A stretch of 64,000 nucleotides of DNA. Origin: Streptosporangium brasiliense. Lineage in GTDB: Bacteria > Actinomycetota > Actinomycetes > Streptosporangiales > Streptosporangiaceae. The notes below the pieces were generated by a model, which had not been told where the DNA came from, ran no database searches, and was given only the letters and a program-made list of their open reading frames with translations. Shown here in pieces: positions 7,926 to 17,200 of the stretch (position 1 is its first letter; each line of letters begins with the position of its first letter). Location: positions 1,240,001 to 1,304,000 of the forward strand of contig NZ_JAUSRB010000001.1 in NCBI RefSeq assembly GCF_030811595.1. The letters are read 5' to 3'. A program made the translations under genes and the position numbers.

Positions 7926-9347
7926 GTGGCAGCACCGCAGAACTACCTCGCGGTCATCAAGGTTGTAGGAATCGGCGGAGGCGGAGTCAACGCCGTCAAC
8001 CGGATGATCGAGGAGGGACTCAAGGGCGTCGAGTTCATCGCCATCAATACCGACGCTCAGGCGCTGCTGATGAGTGACGCCGACGTCAAACTCGATGTCG
8101 GACGCGAACTCACCCGCGGCCTCGGCGCGGGGGCCAACCCCGAAGTCGGGCGTAAGGCGGCCGAGGACCACCGCGAGGAGATCGAAGAGGTCATCAAGGG
8201 CGCCGACATGGTGTTCGTCACCGCCGGAGAGGGCGGCGGCACGGGCACCGGAGGCGCCCCGGTGGTGGCCAACATCGCGCGCTCGCTGGGCGCGCTGACC
8301 ATCGGCGTGGTCACCCGGCCCTTCAGCTTCGAGGGCCGGCGCAGGGCGATGCAGGCCGAGGCGGGCATCGAGACCCTCCGCGAGGAGGTCGACACCCTCA
8401 TCGTGATCCCGAACGACCGGCTGCTGTCGATCTCCGACCGGCAGGTGAGCGTGCTGGACGCCTTCAAGGCGGCCGACCAGGTGCTGCTCTCCGGTGTCCA
8501 GGGCATCACCGACCTCATCACCACGCCGGGTCTGATCAACCTCGACTTCGCCGACGTGAAGTCGGTCATGTCCGGCGCCGGCTCGGCGCTCATGGGCATC
8601 GGCCACGCGCGCGGCGACGACCGGTCGGTCGCCGCCGCCGAGATGGCCGTCTCCAGCCCGCTGCTGGAGGCCAGCATCGACGGCGCGCACGGCGTGCTGC
8701 TGTCGATCGCCGGCGGGTCCGACCTCGGCCTGTTCGAGATCAACGAAGCGGCCCAGCTCGTCTCCAACGCCGCGGCGCCCGACGCCAACATCATCTTCGG
8801 TACGGTCATCGACGACGCCCTCGGCGACGAGGTGCGCGTCACCGTGATCGCGGCCGGGTTCGACGAGCCCGCCGCGGAGGCCAAGGCCGCGCCGCCGCAG
8901 CCGGCCGTCCGGCAGCAGCCGGCCTCGCGCCCGGCCCCCGCCCCCGCGGCGACCGCGCCGGTCCGTCCGGCGCCGCCCACGGTGAAGGCCGAGCCCCGGC
9001 CCGAGCCGAGAGCCGAGCAGCCGCCGCCACCGCCGGTCCGGCCGGTCGTCAGCCCGCCGCCCCCGCCCCCCGTGGTGGAGACGCCGCTCCCGCCGGCGCC
9101 GCAGCCGCAGCCGCTCCAGCAGGTCCCCCAGGCCCAGCCCGCCGCGCCGGTGCACCTCCCGGCCGAGCCGGTCGAGCCGCCCCGGGTGGAGGAGCCGCCG
9201 GCCCCGCCGGTGTCGATCCCGCGCCCGACGCCCGAGCCGTCGCAGCCCACCCCGATCTCCGCGCGGGTCTCCGACCCCGCCCGGAGACGGCCGGTGATCT
9301 TCGAGGAGCAGGAAGAGGAGCTCGACGTCCCCGACTTCCTGAAGTGA
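7926..9347 (+). CDS. ftsZ: FtsZ, tubulin-like division GTPase
   Basis: FtsZ polymerises into the cytokinetic ring that recruits the divisome. The product has 473 residues: [13 protein letters not shown] near residue 18, the tubulin signature GGGTGTG at about 103-109, [11 protein letters not shown] in the T7 loop region, a long Pro/Ala/Val-rich linker (about 315-455) and the conserved C-terminal peptide ending DVPDFLK. The GTG start at 7926 is chosen because the protein then begins with the usual [12 protein letters not shown] sequence and GGAAAGG lies 11 bases upstream. The frame is open 84 bases further but without similarity. Confidence 0.97.
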   Translation: MAAPQNYLAVIKVVGIGGGGVNAVNRMIEEGLKGVEFIAINTDAQALLMSDADVKLDVGRELTRGLGAGANPEVGRKAAEDHREEIEEVIKGADMVFVTAGEGGGTGTGGAPVVANIARSLGALTIGVVTRPFSFEGRRRAMQAEAGIETLREEVDTLIVIPNDRLLSISDRQVSVLDAFKAADQVLLSGVQGITDLITTPGLINLDFADVKSVMSGAGSALMGIGHARGDDRSVAAAEMAVSSPLLEASIDGAHGVLLSIAGGSDLGLFEINEAAQLVSNAAAPDANIIFGTVIDDALGDEVRVTVIAAGFDEPAAEAKAAPPQPAVRQQPASRPAPAPAATAPVRPAPPTVKAEPRPEPRAEQPPPPPVRPVVSPPPPPPVVETPLPPAPQPQPLQQVPQAQPAAPVHLPAEPVEPPRVEEPPAPPVSIPRPTPEPSQPTPISARVSDPARRRPVIFEEQEEELDVPDFLK

Positions 9348-9437
9348 CATTGCTCACGGCCGGGGGGCCGACAGGTCACCCGGCCGTGACCGGGAGAATG
9401 GATTCCGCCGGTTTTTCGGTATTCGGACGGCGGAGAC

Positions 9438-10142
9438 GTGACAGAGACAACACGACATGATGAGATCGCGGCCGGTCTGGCCCAGGTCGAGGCGGAGATC
9501 GCCGCGGCCTGCCGGGCCGCCGGCCGTGCCCGCGAGGAGCTGACGCTCATCGCGGTGAGCAAGACCTACCCCGCCTCCGACGTGCGGCTGCTGGCCGCGC
9601 TGGGGGTGACGGACGTGGGGGAGAACCGCGACCAGGAGGCTTCGGCCAAGGCGCGCGAATGCGCCGAGCTGGGGCTCACCTGGCACTTCGTCGGTCAGTT
9701 GCAGACCAACAAGGCCCGTTCCGTGGTCGGCTACGCCGACGTCGTCCACTCGGTGGACCGTCCACGCCTGGTGAGCGCGCTCAGCCAGGAGGCGGTCAGG
9801 GCGGACAGGGAGATCACCTGCCTGGTGCAGGTCGCCCTGGACGGTGATCCCGGACGGGGTGGGGCGCGGCCGGCGGACGTGCCGGAGCTGGCGGACGCCC
9901 TCGCCGCCGCGCCGGGGGTACGGCTGGGCGGGGTGATGGCGGTGGCGCCGCTGGGGGAGGAGCCGGCCAGGGCCTTCGCGAGGTTGTGGGAGATCGCGCA
10001 GGCCGTACGGGGGGCCCACCCCGGGGCCGACGTCATCTCGGCGGGGATGAGCGGTGATATGTCCGACGCCATTGCGAATGGCGCGACACACCTGCGCGTC
10101 GGTACGGCGTTGCTCGGTCGCAGGAAGCCCTTAGTCAGGTAA
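9438..10142 (+). CDS. YggS/PLPBP-family pyridoxal phosphate homeostasis protein
   Basis: This 234-residue protein belongs to the YggS (YlmE, PLPHP) family, single-domain PLP-binding proteins thought to buffer pyridoxal phosphate. The PLP lysine is in LIAVSKTYPASDV (K42), followed by the family motifs DVGENRDQEA, WHFVGQLQTNKAR and HSVDR, and near the end SAGMSGDM. The start is GTG with GGCGGAG upstream. Many actinobacteria have a YfiH/PgeF-type gene between ftsZ and this gene; the 90-base gap here leaves no room for one. Confidence 0.92.
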   Translation: MTETTRHDEIAAGLAQVEAEIAAACRAAGRAREELTLIAVSKTYPASDVRLLAALGVTDVGENRDQEASAKARECAELGLTWHFVGQLQTNKARSVVGYADVVHSVDRPRLVSALSQEAVRADREITCLVQVALDGDPGRGGARPADVPELADALAAAPGVRLGGVMAVAPLGEEPARAFARLWEIAQAVRGAHPGADVISAGMSGDMSDAIANGATHLRVGTALLGRRKPLVR

Positions 10143-10262
10143 TGTCCCTTCAAGTGGACCTTGGCGTCCGCGTATCCAGATAGAGGTCGATCGGTGGTGA
10201 GCTCCAAGGGGGTGCGGCTACCGCCCCAGGGAAATCGAAGTAAGGCGGAGGAAGAAGTAGCG

Positions 10263-10766
10263 ATGGCCGGCGCGATGCGCAAGATGGCGGTCTACCTCGG
10301 TCTTGTGGAGGACGACCGCTACGAGAGATACGACAGCTATTCCGACGACGAGTACGACGACTTCGACGACTCGCGGAAGGTCGGCGACGAGCGGCCTGGC
10401 ACGGTCCACGACCGCGAGGACGACACTGAGGCGGGCGTGCCCGCTCCGAGGCCCGCGACGGCTGTCATAGAGCGCCGCACGACCGATCTGGCCCGCATCA
10501 CGACGCTCCATCCCCGCACCTACAACGAGGCGCGGACAATTGGCGAGCACTTCCGTGACGGCACCCCGGTCATCATGAATCTGACCGAGATGGTTGACAG
10601 CGACGCCAAGCGCCTTGTCGATTTCGCGGCAGGTCTTGTCTTTGGCCTACATGGCAGCATTGAACGTGTTACCAACAAGGTGTTCCTGTTGTCCCCTGCC
10701 AATGTCGAGGTGACCGCCGAGGACAAGGCCCGAATCGCGGAACGCGGGTTCTTCAACCAGAGCTAG
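10263..10766 (+). CDS. sepF: SepF, FtsZ-anchoring cell division protein
   Basis: SepF tethers FtsZ to the membrane and shapes the Z ring in Gram-positive bacteria. The 167-residue product begins [18 protein letters not shown], the typical amphipathic membrane-binding N-terminus. An acidic Tyr/Asp-rich linker follows, then the SepF core with [24 protein letters not shown] and [12 protein letters not shown]. The ATG at 10263 is preceded by GGCGGAGGAAGAAG. The frame runs 102 bases further upstream, but the sequence there is not SepF-like. Confidence 0.95.
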   Translation: MAGAMRKMAVYLGLVEDDRYERYDSYSDDEYDDFDDSRKVGDERPGTVHDREDDTEAGVPAPRPATAVIERRTTDLARITTLHPRTYNEARTIGEHFRDGTPVIMNLTEMVDSDAKRLVDFAAGLVFGLHGSIERVTNKVFLLSPANVEVTAEDKARIAERGFFNQS

Positions 10767-10775
10767 AGTTCCACC

Positions 10776-10853
10776 ATGAACAGTGACCGGCCGGACAGGT
10801 CCTCGCGGGACCGGGGTGCGGCGGAACAGAGTGGGGGCGGGGACAGGCCGTGA
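10776..10853 (+). other. Candidate coupling mini-ORF upstream of yggT (25 aa)
   Basis: Nine bases after the sepF stop, a 25-codon ORF (begins MNSDRPDRSSRDRG) runs in frame to a TGA that overlaps the GTG start of the YggT gene (GTGA, 10850-10853). Only the downstream end is coupled. The peptide is hydrophilic and Asp/Arg/Gly-rich. It may feed ribosomes to a membrane protein whose own ribosome-binding site is weak. Confidence 0.35.
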
Positions 10854-11137
10854 GGGTCGTTAGCGAGATCTTGGTCGTCGTCCTGGCCCTCTACCTGGTT
10901 CTGCTGATCGGTAGAATGATCTTTGAGACGGTGCAGGCGTTCGCACGTCAGTGGCGCCCCACGGGGGCCGTCCTGGTTCTGGCGGAGGCCGTATACACGG
11001 TGACCGACCCACCTCTCAAGTTCCTCCGCCGTTTCATTCCACCACTCCGGTTGGGTACGGTGGCCTTTGACCTAAGCTTCACAGTGCTGTTCATTGTGGT
11101 CTTGGTCTTGATCCAACTCGTGTCCGCGCTTAGTTGA
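10850..11137 (+). CDS. YggT-family small integral membrane protein
   Basis: This 95-residue protein has two hydrophobic segments (about 4-25 and 71-93) and the YggT signature with VYTVTDPPLKFLRRFIPPLRLG between them. YggT proteins commonly lie between sepF and divIVA in actinobacteria and Firmicutes and are linked to division or osmotic tolerance; the molecular role is unclear. The start is GTG without a good ribosome-binding site, and it overlaps the stop of the preceding 25-codon ORF. Confidence 0.9.
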   Translation: MRVVSEILVVVLALYLVLLIGRMIFETVQAFARQWRPTGAVLVLAEAVYTVTDPPLKFLRRFIPPLRLGTVAFDLSFTVLFIVVLVLIQLVSALS

Positions 11138-11186
11138 TCGGGTACCGTCCCTCCGGACAGACTCCAAGCGCGCCAAGGAGACCGAA

Positions 11187-12044
11187 ATGCCGCTGACGCC
11201 CGCTGATGTGCGGAACAAGCAATTCAGTACGACCCGGCTCAGGCCGGGCTATGACGAGGAAGAGGTGGACGCCTTCCTTGATGAGGTGGAGTCCGAGCTG
11301 GACCGCCTCATTCAGGAGAACGAGGAGCTCCGCGCCAAGCTGGCGGAGTGCCTGCGGGGCAAGGTGCCCGGCGGAATGGGAATGGCCATGGCGCCCGCCC
11401 CCGTCGCCGAGCCCAAACCCGAGATGATGATGCCGCAGCCGGAGCCGATGCGTGCCCCCGAGCCGGTGCAGCACCAGCAGCCTGTCCCCGTCGGCATGGG
11501 GATGCCCCCGGCCGAGGACAACATGGACACTGCGGCCCGCGTGCTCGCGCTGGCCCAGCAGACGGCCGACCAGGCGATCGCCGACGCCCGCCGGGAGGCG
11601 GACGAGACGGTGACCCGGGCCCGCCGCGAGGCCGACGACATCCTCGGCAAGGCGCGCCGCCAGGCCGAGCAGGTCATCGGCGACGCCCGTGCCCGCGCCG
11701 AGACGCTGGAGCGCGACGCCCAGGAGCGGCACCGCCAGGCCATGGGATCGCTGGTGCAGACCCGCGACGAGCTTGAGCGCAAGGTCGAGGAGCTGCGCAG
11801 CTTCGAGCGGGAATACCGCAGCCGTCTGAAGCTGTACCTGGAGAACCAGCTCGCCGAGCTGAACGTGGCTGCCGAGGGCAGCGGCGGATTCCCGATCGTG
11901 GGCAGCCCCCCGGCGATGTCCCACACCGTGGCTCCGGGCGGCCAGCCGACCATCCAGGGCGCCGCCAACCCGTTCGGTGGTGAGCCGCCGCAGCATTCAG
12001 GCGCCTTCCAGGGCGTTGACGGTCCGCACAACGACCGCCGGTAA
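11187..12044 (+). CDS. divIVA: DivIVA/Wag31 polar growth scaffold
   Basis: DivIVA binds curved membrane at cell poles and directs apical wall growth in actinobacteria. The 285-residue product has the conserved N-terminal domain MPLTPADVRNKQFSTTRLRP with YDEEEVDAFLDEVE, a first coiled coil (about 25-65), a Pro/Met-rich linker (about 70-110), then a long charged coiled coil (about 115-230) full of RREAD-type repeats, and a Gly/Pro-rich tail. AAGGAGA lies upstream of the ATG. In this clade the gene is generally essential, which is family knowledge and not visible here. Confidence 0.95.
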   Translation: MPLTPADVRNKQFSTTRLRPGYDEEEVDAFLDEVESELDRLIQENEELRAKLAECLRGKVPGGMGMAMAPAPVAEPKPEMMMPQPEPMRAPEPVQHQQPVPVGMGMPPAEDNMDTAARVLALAQQTADQAIADARREADETVTRARREADDILGKARRQAEQVIGDARARAETLERDAQERHRQAMGSLVQTRDELERKVEELRSFEREYRSRLKLYLENQLAELNVAAEGSGGFPIVGSPPAMSHTVAPGGQPTIQGAANPFGGEPPQHSGAFQGVDGPHNDRR

Positions 12045-12045
12045 G

Positions 12046-12093
12046 GTGACGGGTCAATTCCCCCCTGACCCGTACCCGGGAGTTCCTCTGTGA
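12046..12093 (+). other. Candidate mini-ORF and small hairpin between divIVA and the next gene
   Basis: A 15-codon ORF (MTGQFPPDPYPGVPL) begins with GTG one base after the divIVA TAA and ends on the GTGA that overlaps the downstream GTG start. The same stretch forms a hairpin, ACGGGTCA (12049-12056) with TGACCCGT (12066-12073), which could act as a weak terminator or translation switch between the two genes. Confidence 0.35.
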
Positions 12094-13874
12094 TCCTTAT
12101 CAGCGCTGGTTTGGTGGTCACGGCCATCGTCCTGCTCATCGCGGGGTTCGTGCTGGCCAAGCCATTTCTGGTCATGTGGTCGATCGCGGTCAGTGTGCTG
12201 TCCGCGGTCTTCCTGGTGATCGGGGCGTTGTTGCGCCGCCACGAGCTGTTCCCCGGCGGCGGGCGCGCCGGGTCGGCTCCGCTCCCGCCCAAGGGACCGG
12301 TCCCGGCCGGGCCGATGCCCGCACCGCACCTGGCGCCGGACCCGCATGCCCCCTCGGCTCCTCGGCCGATGGCTCCGCACGGCATGCGGCAGACGGCGGC
12401 CGCGCCCCAGCCCCGGCCGAACCCGGTGGCCGGGCCGGCCCCCGCCACCAGGCGGGGCCTCCTGGACGCCGAGGCGATCGTCCTGGTGATCCCGGGGCGT
12501 AAGCGGTATCACCTCGCCGGCTGCCGGCAGCTCGTCGGCAGGGATCATGAGGAGCTGACGCACGAGGAGGCGCGGGAGGAGGGCTTCACGCCCTGCACCA
12601 CGTGCCTGCCCGAGTTCACCGGCGGGCCCCAGCCGCAGGACGCCCCCACCGGATCCCAGGAGCCGGCCACGTCCCGGGCCTCCCAGGAGTCCAGCCCCTC
12701 CGGCGGCACCGATGTCCACGGACCCACCGCCCGTTTCAGCCCGCCGTACCGGCCCGTCCCTCCGGCCGGCCCGCAGGAGGGTGCGACCGCGGTGACCCGG
12801 CCCCACCTCCAGGACGCCCCCGCCCCCCAGGAACAGACGCGGCCCCAGGAGCCGGCGGACCCGCCGCTCCGCGCCGCGGCGGCCGCGGCCCGGCCCTCCC
12901 CGGCCGCCGAGCCGGAGACCCCCGACGACTCCAACGCCACCAGCTGGTTCAGCCGCGACCTGGCCAGGTCCGCCGCCGAGCAGGCGCCCCAGGCCGGCCC
13001 CTCGGACTCCGGTGACACACCCGAGCCCGAGCCGGCCTCCGCCGCGGACGAGGCCCCGGTGGCGTCGCCCGCTTCCGCCAAGGCCGTCTCCGCCGAGCCT
13101 GTCTCCGCTGCCTCTGAGGGCTCCGCCGGGGCCGTCGGGGTCGGGGCCGGTGTCCCCGCCGGGCGTGGGCCCGCCGGGGCCGAGGAGGACGTCGAGCGGC
13201 CGGAGACCGGGTCCCCCGAGCCCGCCGAGGACGAGGGTCCGGCCACGGCCGACGGCCCCGCCGAGCGCGGGTCCGCCGCGGGCGAGGCTCCGGCGGCGTC
13301 GTCCGCTTCCGCCAAGCCCGTCTCCGCCAAGGCTGTCTCCGCTGAGCCCGCTTCCGCCGCCCCTGAGGGCTCCGCCGGGGCCGAGGAGGACGTCGAGCGG
13401 CCGGAGACCGGGTCCCCCGAGTCTGAGGGCCCCGAGGGCTCCGACAGCCCCGCCGAGCCCGTCTCCGCCGGACCGGAGGCTCCCCAGGAGCCCTCGCCCG
13501 CGGAGCGTACGGCCTCCGATGAGCCGGACGGCACCCCCGAGCCGGTGGAGCCGGCCGACACCGCACCCGGGCGCGCCGGGCGCGCGGTGTCGGCCGACTC
13601 CACCTCGGCGGGGCCGCGGGCCGCGGAGGAGCCCTCCGGCGAGGACGACGGAGACACCGACACCGCCCCTCACGGGATCCCGGCCGTCAAGGACGGCCCG
13701 GTGCCCGGTGCCCCCGGGACCGTCAAGGTCATCGTCGGCACCCGCCGCTTCCACAGCTCCGCCTGCCCCCTCATCAAGGGCACCGACGACAGCGGCATCG
13801 AGATCATGTCCCGGGCCGAGGCCGAGGAGGCGGGCCTGACCAGCTGCTCGGTCTGCCGGGACGAGGAGTCCTAG
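12090..13874 (+). CDS. Membrane protein with two Ada-like Cys/His clusters and a long disordered linker
   Basis: I do not recognise a named family for this 594-residue protein. Two hydrophobic segments (about 3-24 and 29-48) anchor it. The rest is Pro/Ala/Glu/Ser-rich and probably disordered, apart from two similar modules at about 130-174 and 545-592. Each has an H-x3-C pair after a beta-like stretch (KRYHLAGC; RRFHSSAC), an Ala/Glu helix with E-A or E-E-A, and C-x2-C (CTTC; CSVC). This layout recalls the zinc site of the Ada N-terminal domain. The linker holds a duplicated segment of about 200 bases. Its place right after divIVA suggests a role in polar growth or division, which is inference. 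Confidence 0.7.
   Translation: MILISAGLVVTAIVLLIAGFVLAKPFLVMWSIAVSVLSAVFLVIGALLRRHELFPGGGRAGSAPLPPKGPVPAGPMPAPHLAPDPHAPSAPRPMAPHGMRQTAAAPQPRPNPVAGPAPATRRGLLDAEAIVLVIPGRKRYHLAGCRQLVGRDHEELTHEEAREEGFTPCTTCLPEFTGGPQPQDAPTGSQEPATSRASQESSPSGGTDVHGPTARFSPPYRPVPPAGPQEGATAVTRPHLQDAPAPQEQTRPQEPADPPLRAAAAAARPSPAAEPETPDDSNATSWFSRDLARSAAEQAPQAGPSDSGDTPEPEPASAADEAPVASPASAKAVSAEPVSAASEGSAGAVGVGAGVPAGRGPAGAEEDVERPETGSPEPAEDEGPATADGPAERGSAAGEAPAASSASAKPVSAKAVSAEPASAAPEGSAGAEEDVERPETGSPESEGPEGSDSPAEPVSAGPEAPQEPSPAERTASDEPDGTPEPVEPADTAPGRAGRAVSADSTSAGPRAAEEPSGEDDGDTDTAPHGIPAVKDGPVPGAPGTVKVIVGTRRFHSSACPLIKGTDDSGIEIMSRAEAEEAGLTSCSVCRDEES
13171..13421 (+). repeat. Internal duplication in the disordered linker (two exact 50-bp copies)
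   Basis: An identical 50-base block, beginning CCGCCGGGGCCGAGGAGG, occurs at 13171-13220 and 13372-13421. It encodes A-E-E-D-V-E-R-P-E-T-G-S-P-E in both places. The preceding Ser/Ala/Lys-rich stretch is also repeated with changes, so the event duplicated about 200 bases in frame. Identity of the 50-base core suggests a recent event or gene conversion. Confidence 0.85.
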
Positions 13875-13880
13875 ACCACC

Positions 13881-13902
13881 GGCCGGTCCGTCGGGACCGG
13901 CC
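13881..13902 (+). terminator. Hairpin terminator after the divIVA-linked membrane gene
   Basis: A perfect 9-bp stem, GGCCGGTCC (13881-13889) and GGACCGGCC (13894-13902), with a GTCG loop, lies 7 bases after the stop. There is no U-tract, as is common in high-GC actinobacteria. It probably ends the dcw transcription unit. Confidence 0.65.
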
Positions 13903-14083
13903 AATGAGGGTGGTCAGCCGTACGTGCCGCCGGCCACACAGGCGGCGGCACGTACGTACTCCCGGCCGCCCGGCGGAAAGGGCTCGGGAAACGTCTGTCG
14001 GGGCCGGCCATTGGGGTGGTCAGCCGTACGGGTGGCGGCACGCACGCACGCCGGGCCGCCCGGCGAAAAGGGCCCGAGAAACG
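13890..14083 (+). repeat. Two degenerate direct repeats (about 104 and 87 bp) in a convergent intergenic region
   Basis: The 353-base gap between the dcw cluster and ileS contains no gene. Most of it is two related copies, 13890-13993 and 13997-14083. Shared anchors are GTCGGG(A/G)CCGGCCA, GGTGGTCAGCCGTACG and a (C/G)GGCCGCCCGGCG(G/A)AAAGGG block. The first copy has an extra perfect 13-bp hairpin, CGTACGTGCCGCC (13919-13931) with GGCGGCACGTACG (13944-13956). Function unknown. Confidence 0.75.
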
Positions 14084-14185
14084 GTGGATTCAGAGGGCGG
14101 ACGCGACCCGGCCGCCGGCCGGGAGCGTGGGGCCCGGGTGGTGTGAAGGCCGCGGAACCCAGGAGATCCCGGGCCGCTCGTCCGC

Positions 14186-14221
14186 TGTCCCGGAGGCGGC
14201 CGGCGGGCCGCCTCCGGGACA
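14186..14221 (-). terminator. Strong hairpin terminator for ileS
   Basis: A perfect 16-bp stem, TGTCCCGGAGGCGGCC (14186-14201) and its complement (14206-14221), with a GGCG loop, lies 6 bases beyond the ileS stop codon. It is symmetrical, so it could also stop read-through from the dcw side. No U-tract follows. Confidence 0.8.
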
Positions 14222-14227
14222 GGTCGG

Positions 14228-17200
14228 TCAGACGGTCCGGCGGAGCTGGAAGGTCAGGCCGAGGTCGGCGTCGTGGTGGGTGGGCAGGTCGTTGTCGGCG
14301 CCCTCGGTGAGGGTGACGGCGAGGACCTCGCCGGCCACGGTGCCGCCCTGGAGGCGCAGGGCCTCGGCCAGGTCGGCGTCGGCGGTGGACCACCACACGT
14401 CGATCCGGTCGGAGATGGACAGGCCGGTCGACTTGCGGGCCTCCTGGAGCAGGCGGACGACGTCACGGACCAGGCCGGAGCGGCGCAGCTCGTCGGTGAT
14501 GGTCAGGTCGAGGGCGACCGTCTCGCCGGTGCCGGTGTCGACGGCCCCGGTCTCCACCGCCCAGCCGGTCTTCGGCTGCTCGGTGACGATCACCTCCTCG
14601 CCGCTCAGCTCCACCGTGCCCAGCTCGCCGGCCTCCACCGAGACCGCCGAGCCCGAGCGGAGGGCCCGTGCGAGCTCGCCGGGGTCGGCGGCCGCGACGG
14701 CGGCGGCGACCAGCTTGGTCTGCGAGCCGAACCGCTTGCCCAGCGCCCTGAAGTTGGGCTTGACGGTGAAGGAGACCAGGTCGGCCTCGATGCCCGACAG
14801 GTCCTCCAGCCCCTGCACGTTGAGCTCGTCGGCGATCAGCTCGCGCAGCTCGGGGGAGAGCGCGCCCCAGCCGCGGGCGCCGACCAGGGCGCGGCCGAGC
14901 GGCTGGCGGGTCTTGACCCCGCTGGAGGCGCGGGCCGAGCGGCCCAGCTCCACCAGGCGGCGGACCAGCGCCATCTGCTCCGACAGCGCGGGGTCCAGCA
15001 GCTCCTCGGTCACCGTGGGCCAGGCGGCCAGGTGGACCGAGGTGGGGCCGCCGGCCTCGCGCAGCACGTCCCAGACGTAGTCGGTGATGAAGGGCACCAC
15101 CGGCGACATCAGCCGGGTGACGGTCTCCAGGCACTCGTACAGCGTGGCGAACGCCGAGGCCTCGCCGGACCAGAACCGGCGGCGGGAGCGCCGCACGTAC
15201 CAGTTGGACAGGTCGTCGAGGAACTCCGCCAGCCGCCGCCCGACCCGGGCGGTGTCGAAGTCGTCCAGCGACGAGGTGACCTCGGCCACCGTCCGGTGCA
15301 GCTCGGCCAGCGCCCAGCGGTCGATCAGCGGGCGCTCGGCGTACGGGGGGGCCTCGGAGAGCTTGGCGGGCGACCACGACTCGGCGTTGGCGTAGAGCGT
15401 GAAGAACGACGCGGTGTTCCAGTAGGTCAGCAGGACCTTTCGGACGATCTCCTCCAGGGCGCCGTGCCCGACCCGGCGGGCCGCCCACGGCGAACCGGAG
15501 CAGGCCATGTACCAGCGCAGCGCGTCGGCGCCGTGCTGGTCCATCAGCGGGATGGGCTGCAGCACGTTGCCCAGGTGCTTGCTCATCTTGCGGCCGTCCT
15601 CGGCGAGGATCAGGCCGAGGCAGAGCACGTTCTCGTAGGAGGTCCTGCCGAAGACCAGCGTGCCGACCGCCATCAGCGAGTAGAACCAGCCGCGCGTCTG
15701 GTCGGTGGCCTCGCAGATGAACTGCGCCGGGTAGGCCTTCTCCAGCATGTCCGCGTTCTGGTACGGCGCGCCCCACTGGGCGAACGGCATCGACCCCGAG
15801 TCGTACCAGGCGTCGATCACGTCCGGCACCCGGCGCGCCTCGGCCCCGCAGGTCGGACAGGGCAGCGTGACGTCGTCGACGTAGGGACGGTGCGGATCGA
15901 GCGCGGAGACGTCCTGGCCCGACAGCCGGCTCAGCTCCTCCATCGAGCCGACGCAGGTGATGTGCGACTCGTCGGCGGTGCAGACCCACAGCGGCAGGGG
16001 CGTGCCCCAGTAACGCGAGCGGGACAGCGACCAGTCGACGTTGTTGCGCAGCCACTCGCCGAAGCGGCCCCACTTGATCGTCTCGGGGTACCAGTTGGTC
16101 TTCTCGTTCTCGGCGAGGAGCTGTTCCTTGACGGCCGTGGTCCGGATGTACCAGGCGGGGAGCGCGTAGTAGAGCAGCGCGGTGTGGCAGCGCCAGCAGT
16201 GCGGGTAGCTGTGCTCGAAGTGGCTGCCGCGGTAGAGCAGGCCGCGTGCCCTGAGGTCCTCGGTCAGGCCCTCGTCGGCCTCCTTGAAGAACTGCCCGCC
16301 GACCTGGGGGACGCTGTCGAGGAAGCGCCCGTCGGGGCCGATCGGGTTGACGATCGGCAGGCCGTACCGCTTGCAGGTCGTCATGTCGTCGGCGCCGAAG
16401 GCGGGGGCCTGGTGGACCAGGCCGGTGCCGTCCTCGGTGGTGACGTAGTAGCCGAGCACCACGTAGTGGGCGCCGGGGATGTCGACCAGCTCGAAGGGGC
16501 GGGAGTAGGTGGTGTGCTCCAGCTCCGCGCCCTGGAAGGTGGCCAGCACCTGCGCGCCCTCGCCCAGCGCGGAGGTCAGCAGCTGCTCGGCCACCACCAG
16601 CACCTCGTCGGACCCGGCGGGGCGCGCCGCGACGTAGGTCACGTCGGGGTGCACGGCCACCGCGGTGTTGGAGACCAGCGTCCACGGCGTGGTGGTCCAG
16701 ATCAGCAGCGAGGCGCCGAGCTCGGCCAGCGGGCCCGAGGTGACGGGCATGCGGACGTAGACGGACGGGCTGGAGACGGTCTCGTAGCCGCCCGGCTGGC
16801 CCAGCTCGTGGTCGGACAGGCCGGTGCCGCAGCGGGGACAGTAGGGGGTGATCCGGAAGTCGCGGAACAGCAGGTCCTTGTCGAAGATGACCTTGAGCGA
16901 CCACCAGACGGACTCCACGTAGGCCGGGTCCATCGTGCGGTAGGCCTGGGACAGGTCGATCCAGTAGCCCATCCGCTCGGTCATCTCTTCGAAGGCGTCC
17001 ACGTGCCGCAGCACCGACTCGCGGCAGCGGGCGTTGAACTCGGCGACGCCGTACGCCTCGATGTCCTTCTTGCCGCTGAGGCCGAGTTCCTTCTCGACGG
17101 CGACCTCGACGGGCAGGCCGTGGCAGTCCCAGCCCGCCTTGCGGGGCACGCTGTAGCCCTGCATCGACTTGTAGCGGGGGAAGACGTCCTTGAACACCCG

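Noticed and set aside
9344..9459. Mini-ORF between ftsZ and yggS
   Set aside because: A GTGA opens on the ftsZ stop, but the frame ends 21 bases inside yggS and not on its start, so it does not match the double-ended pattern.
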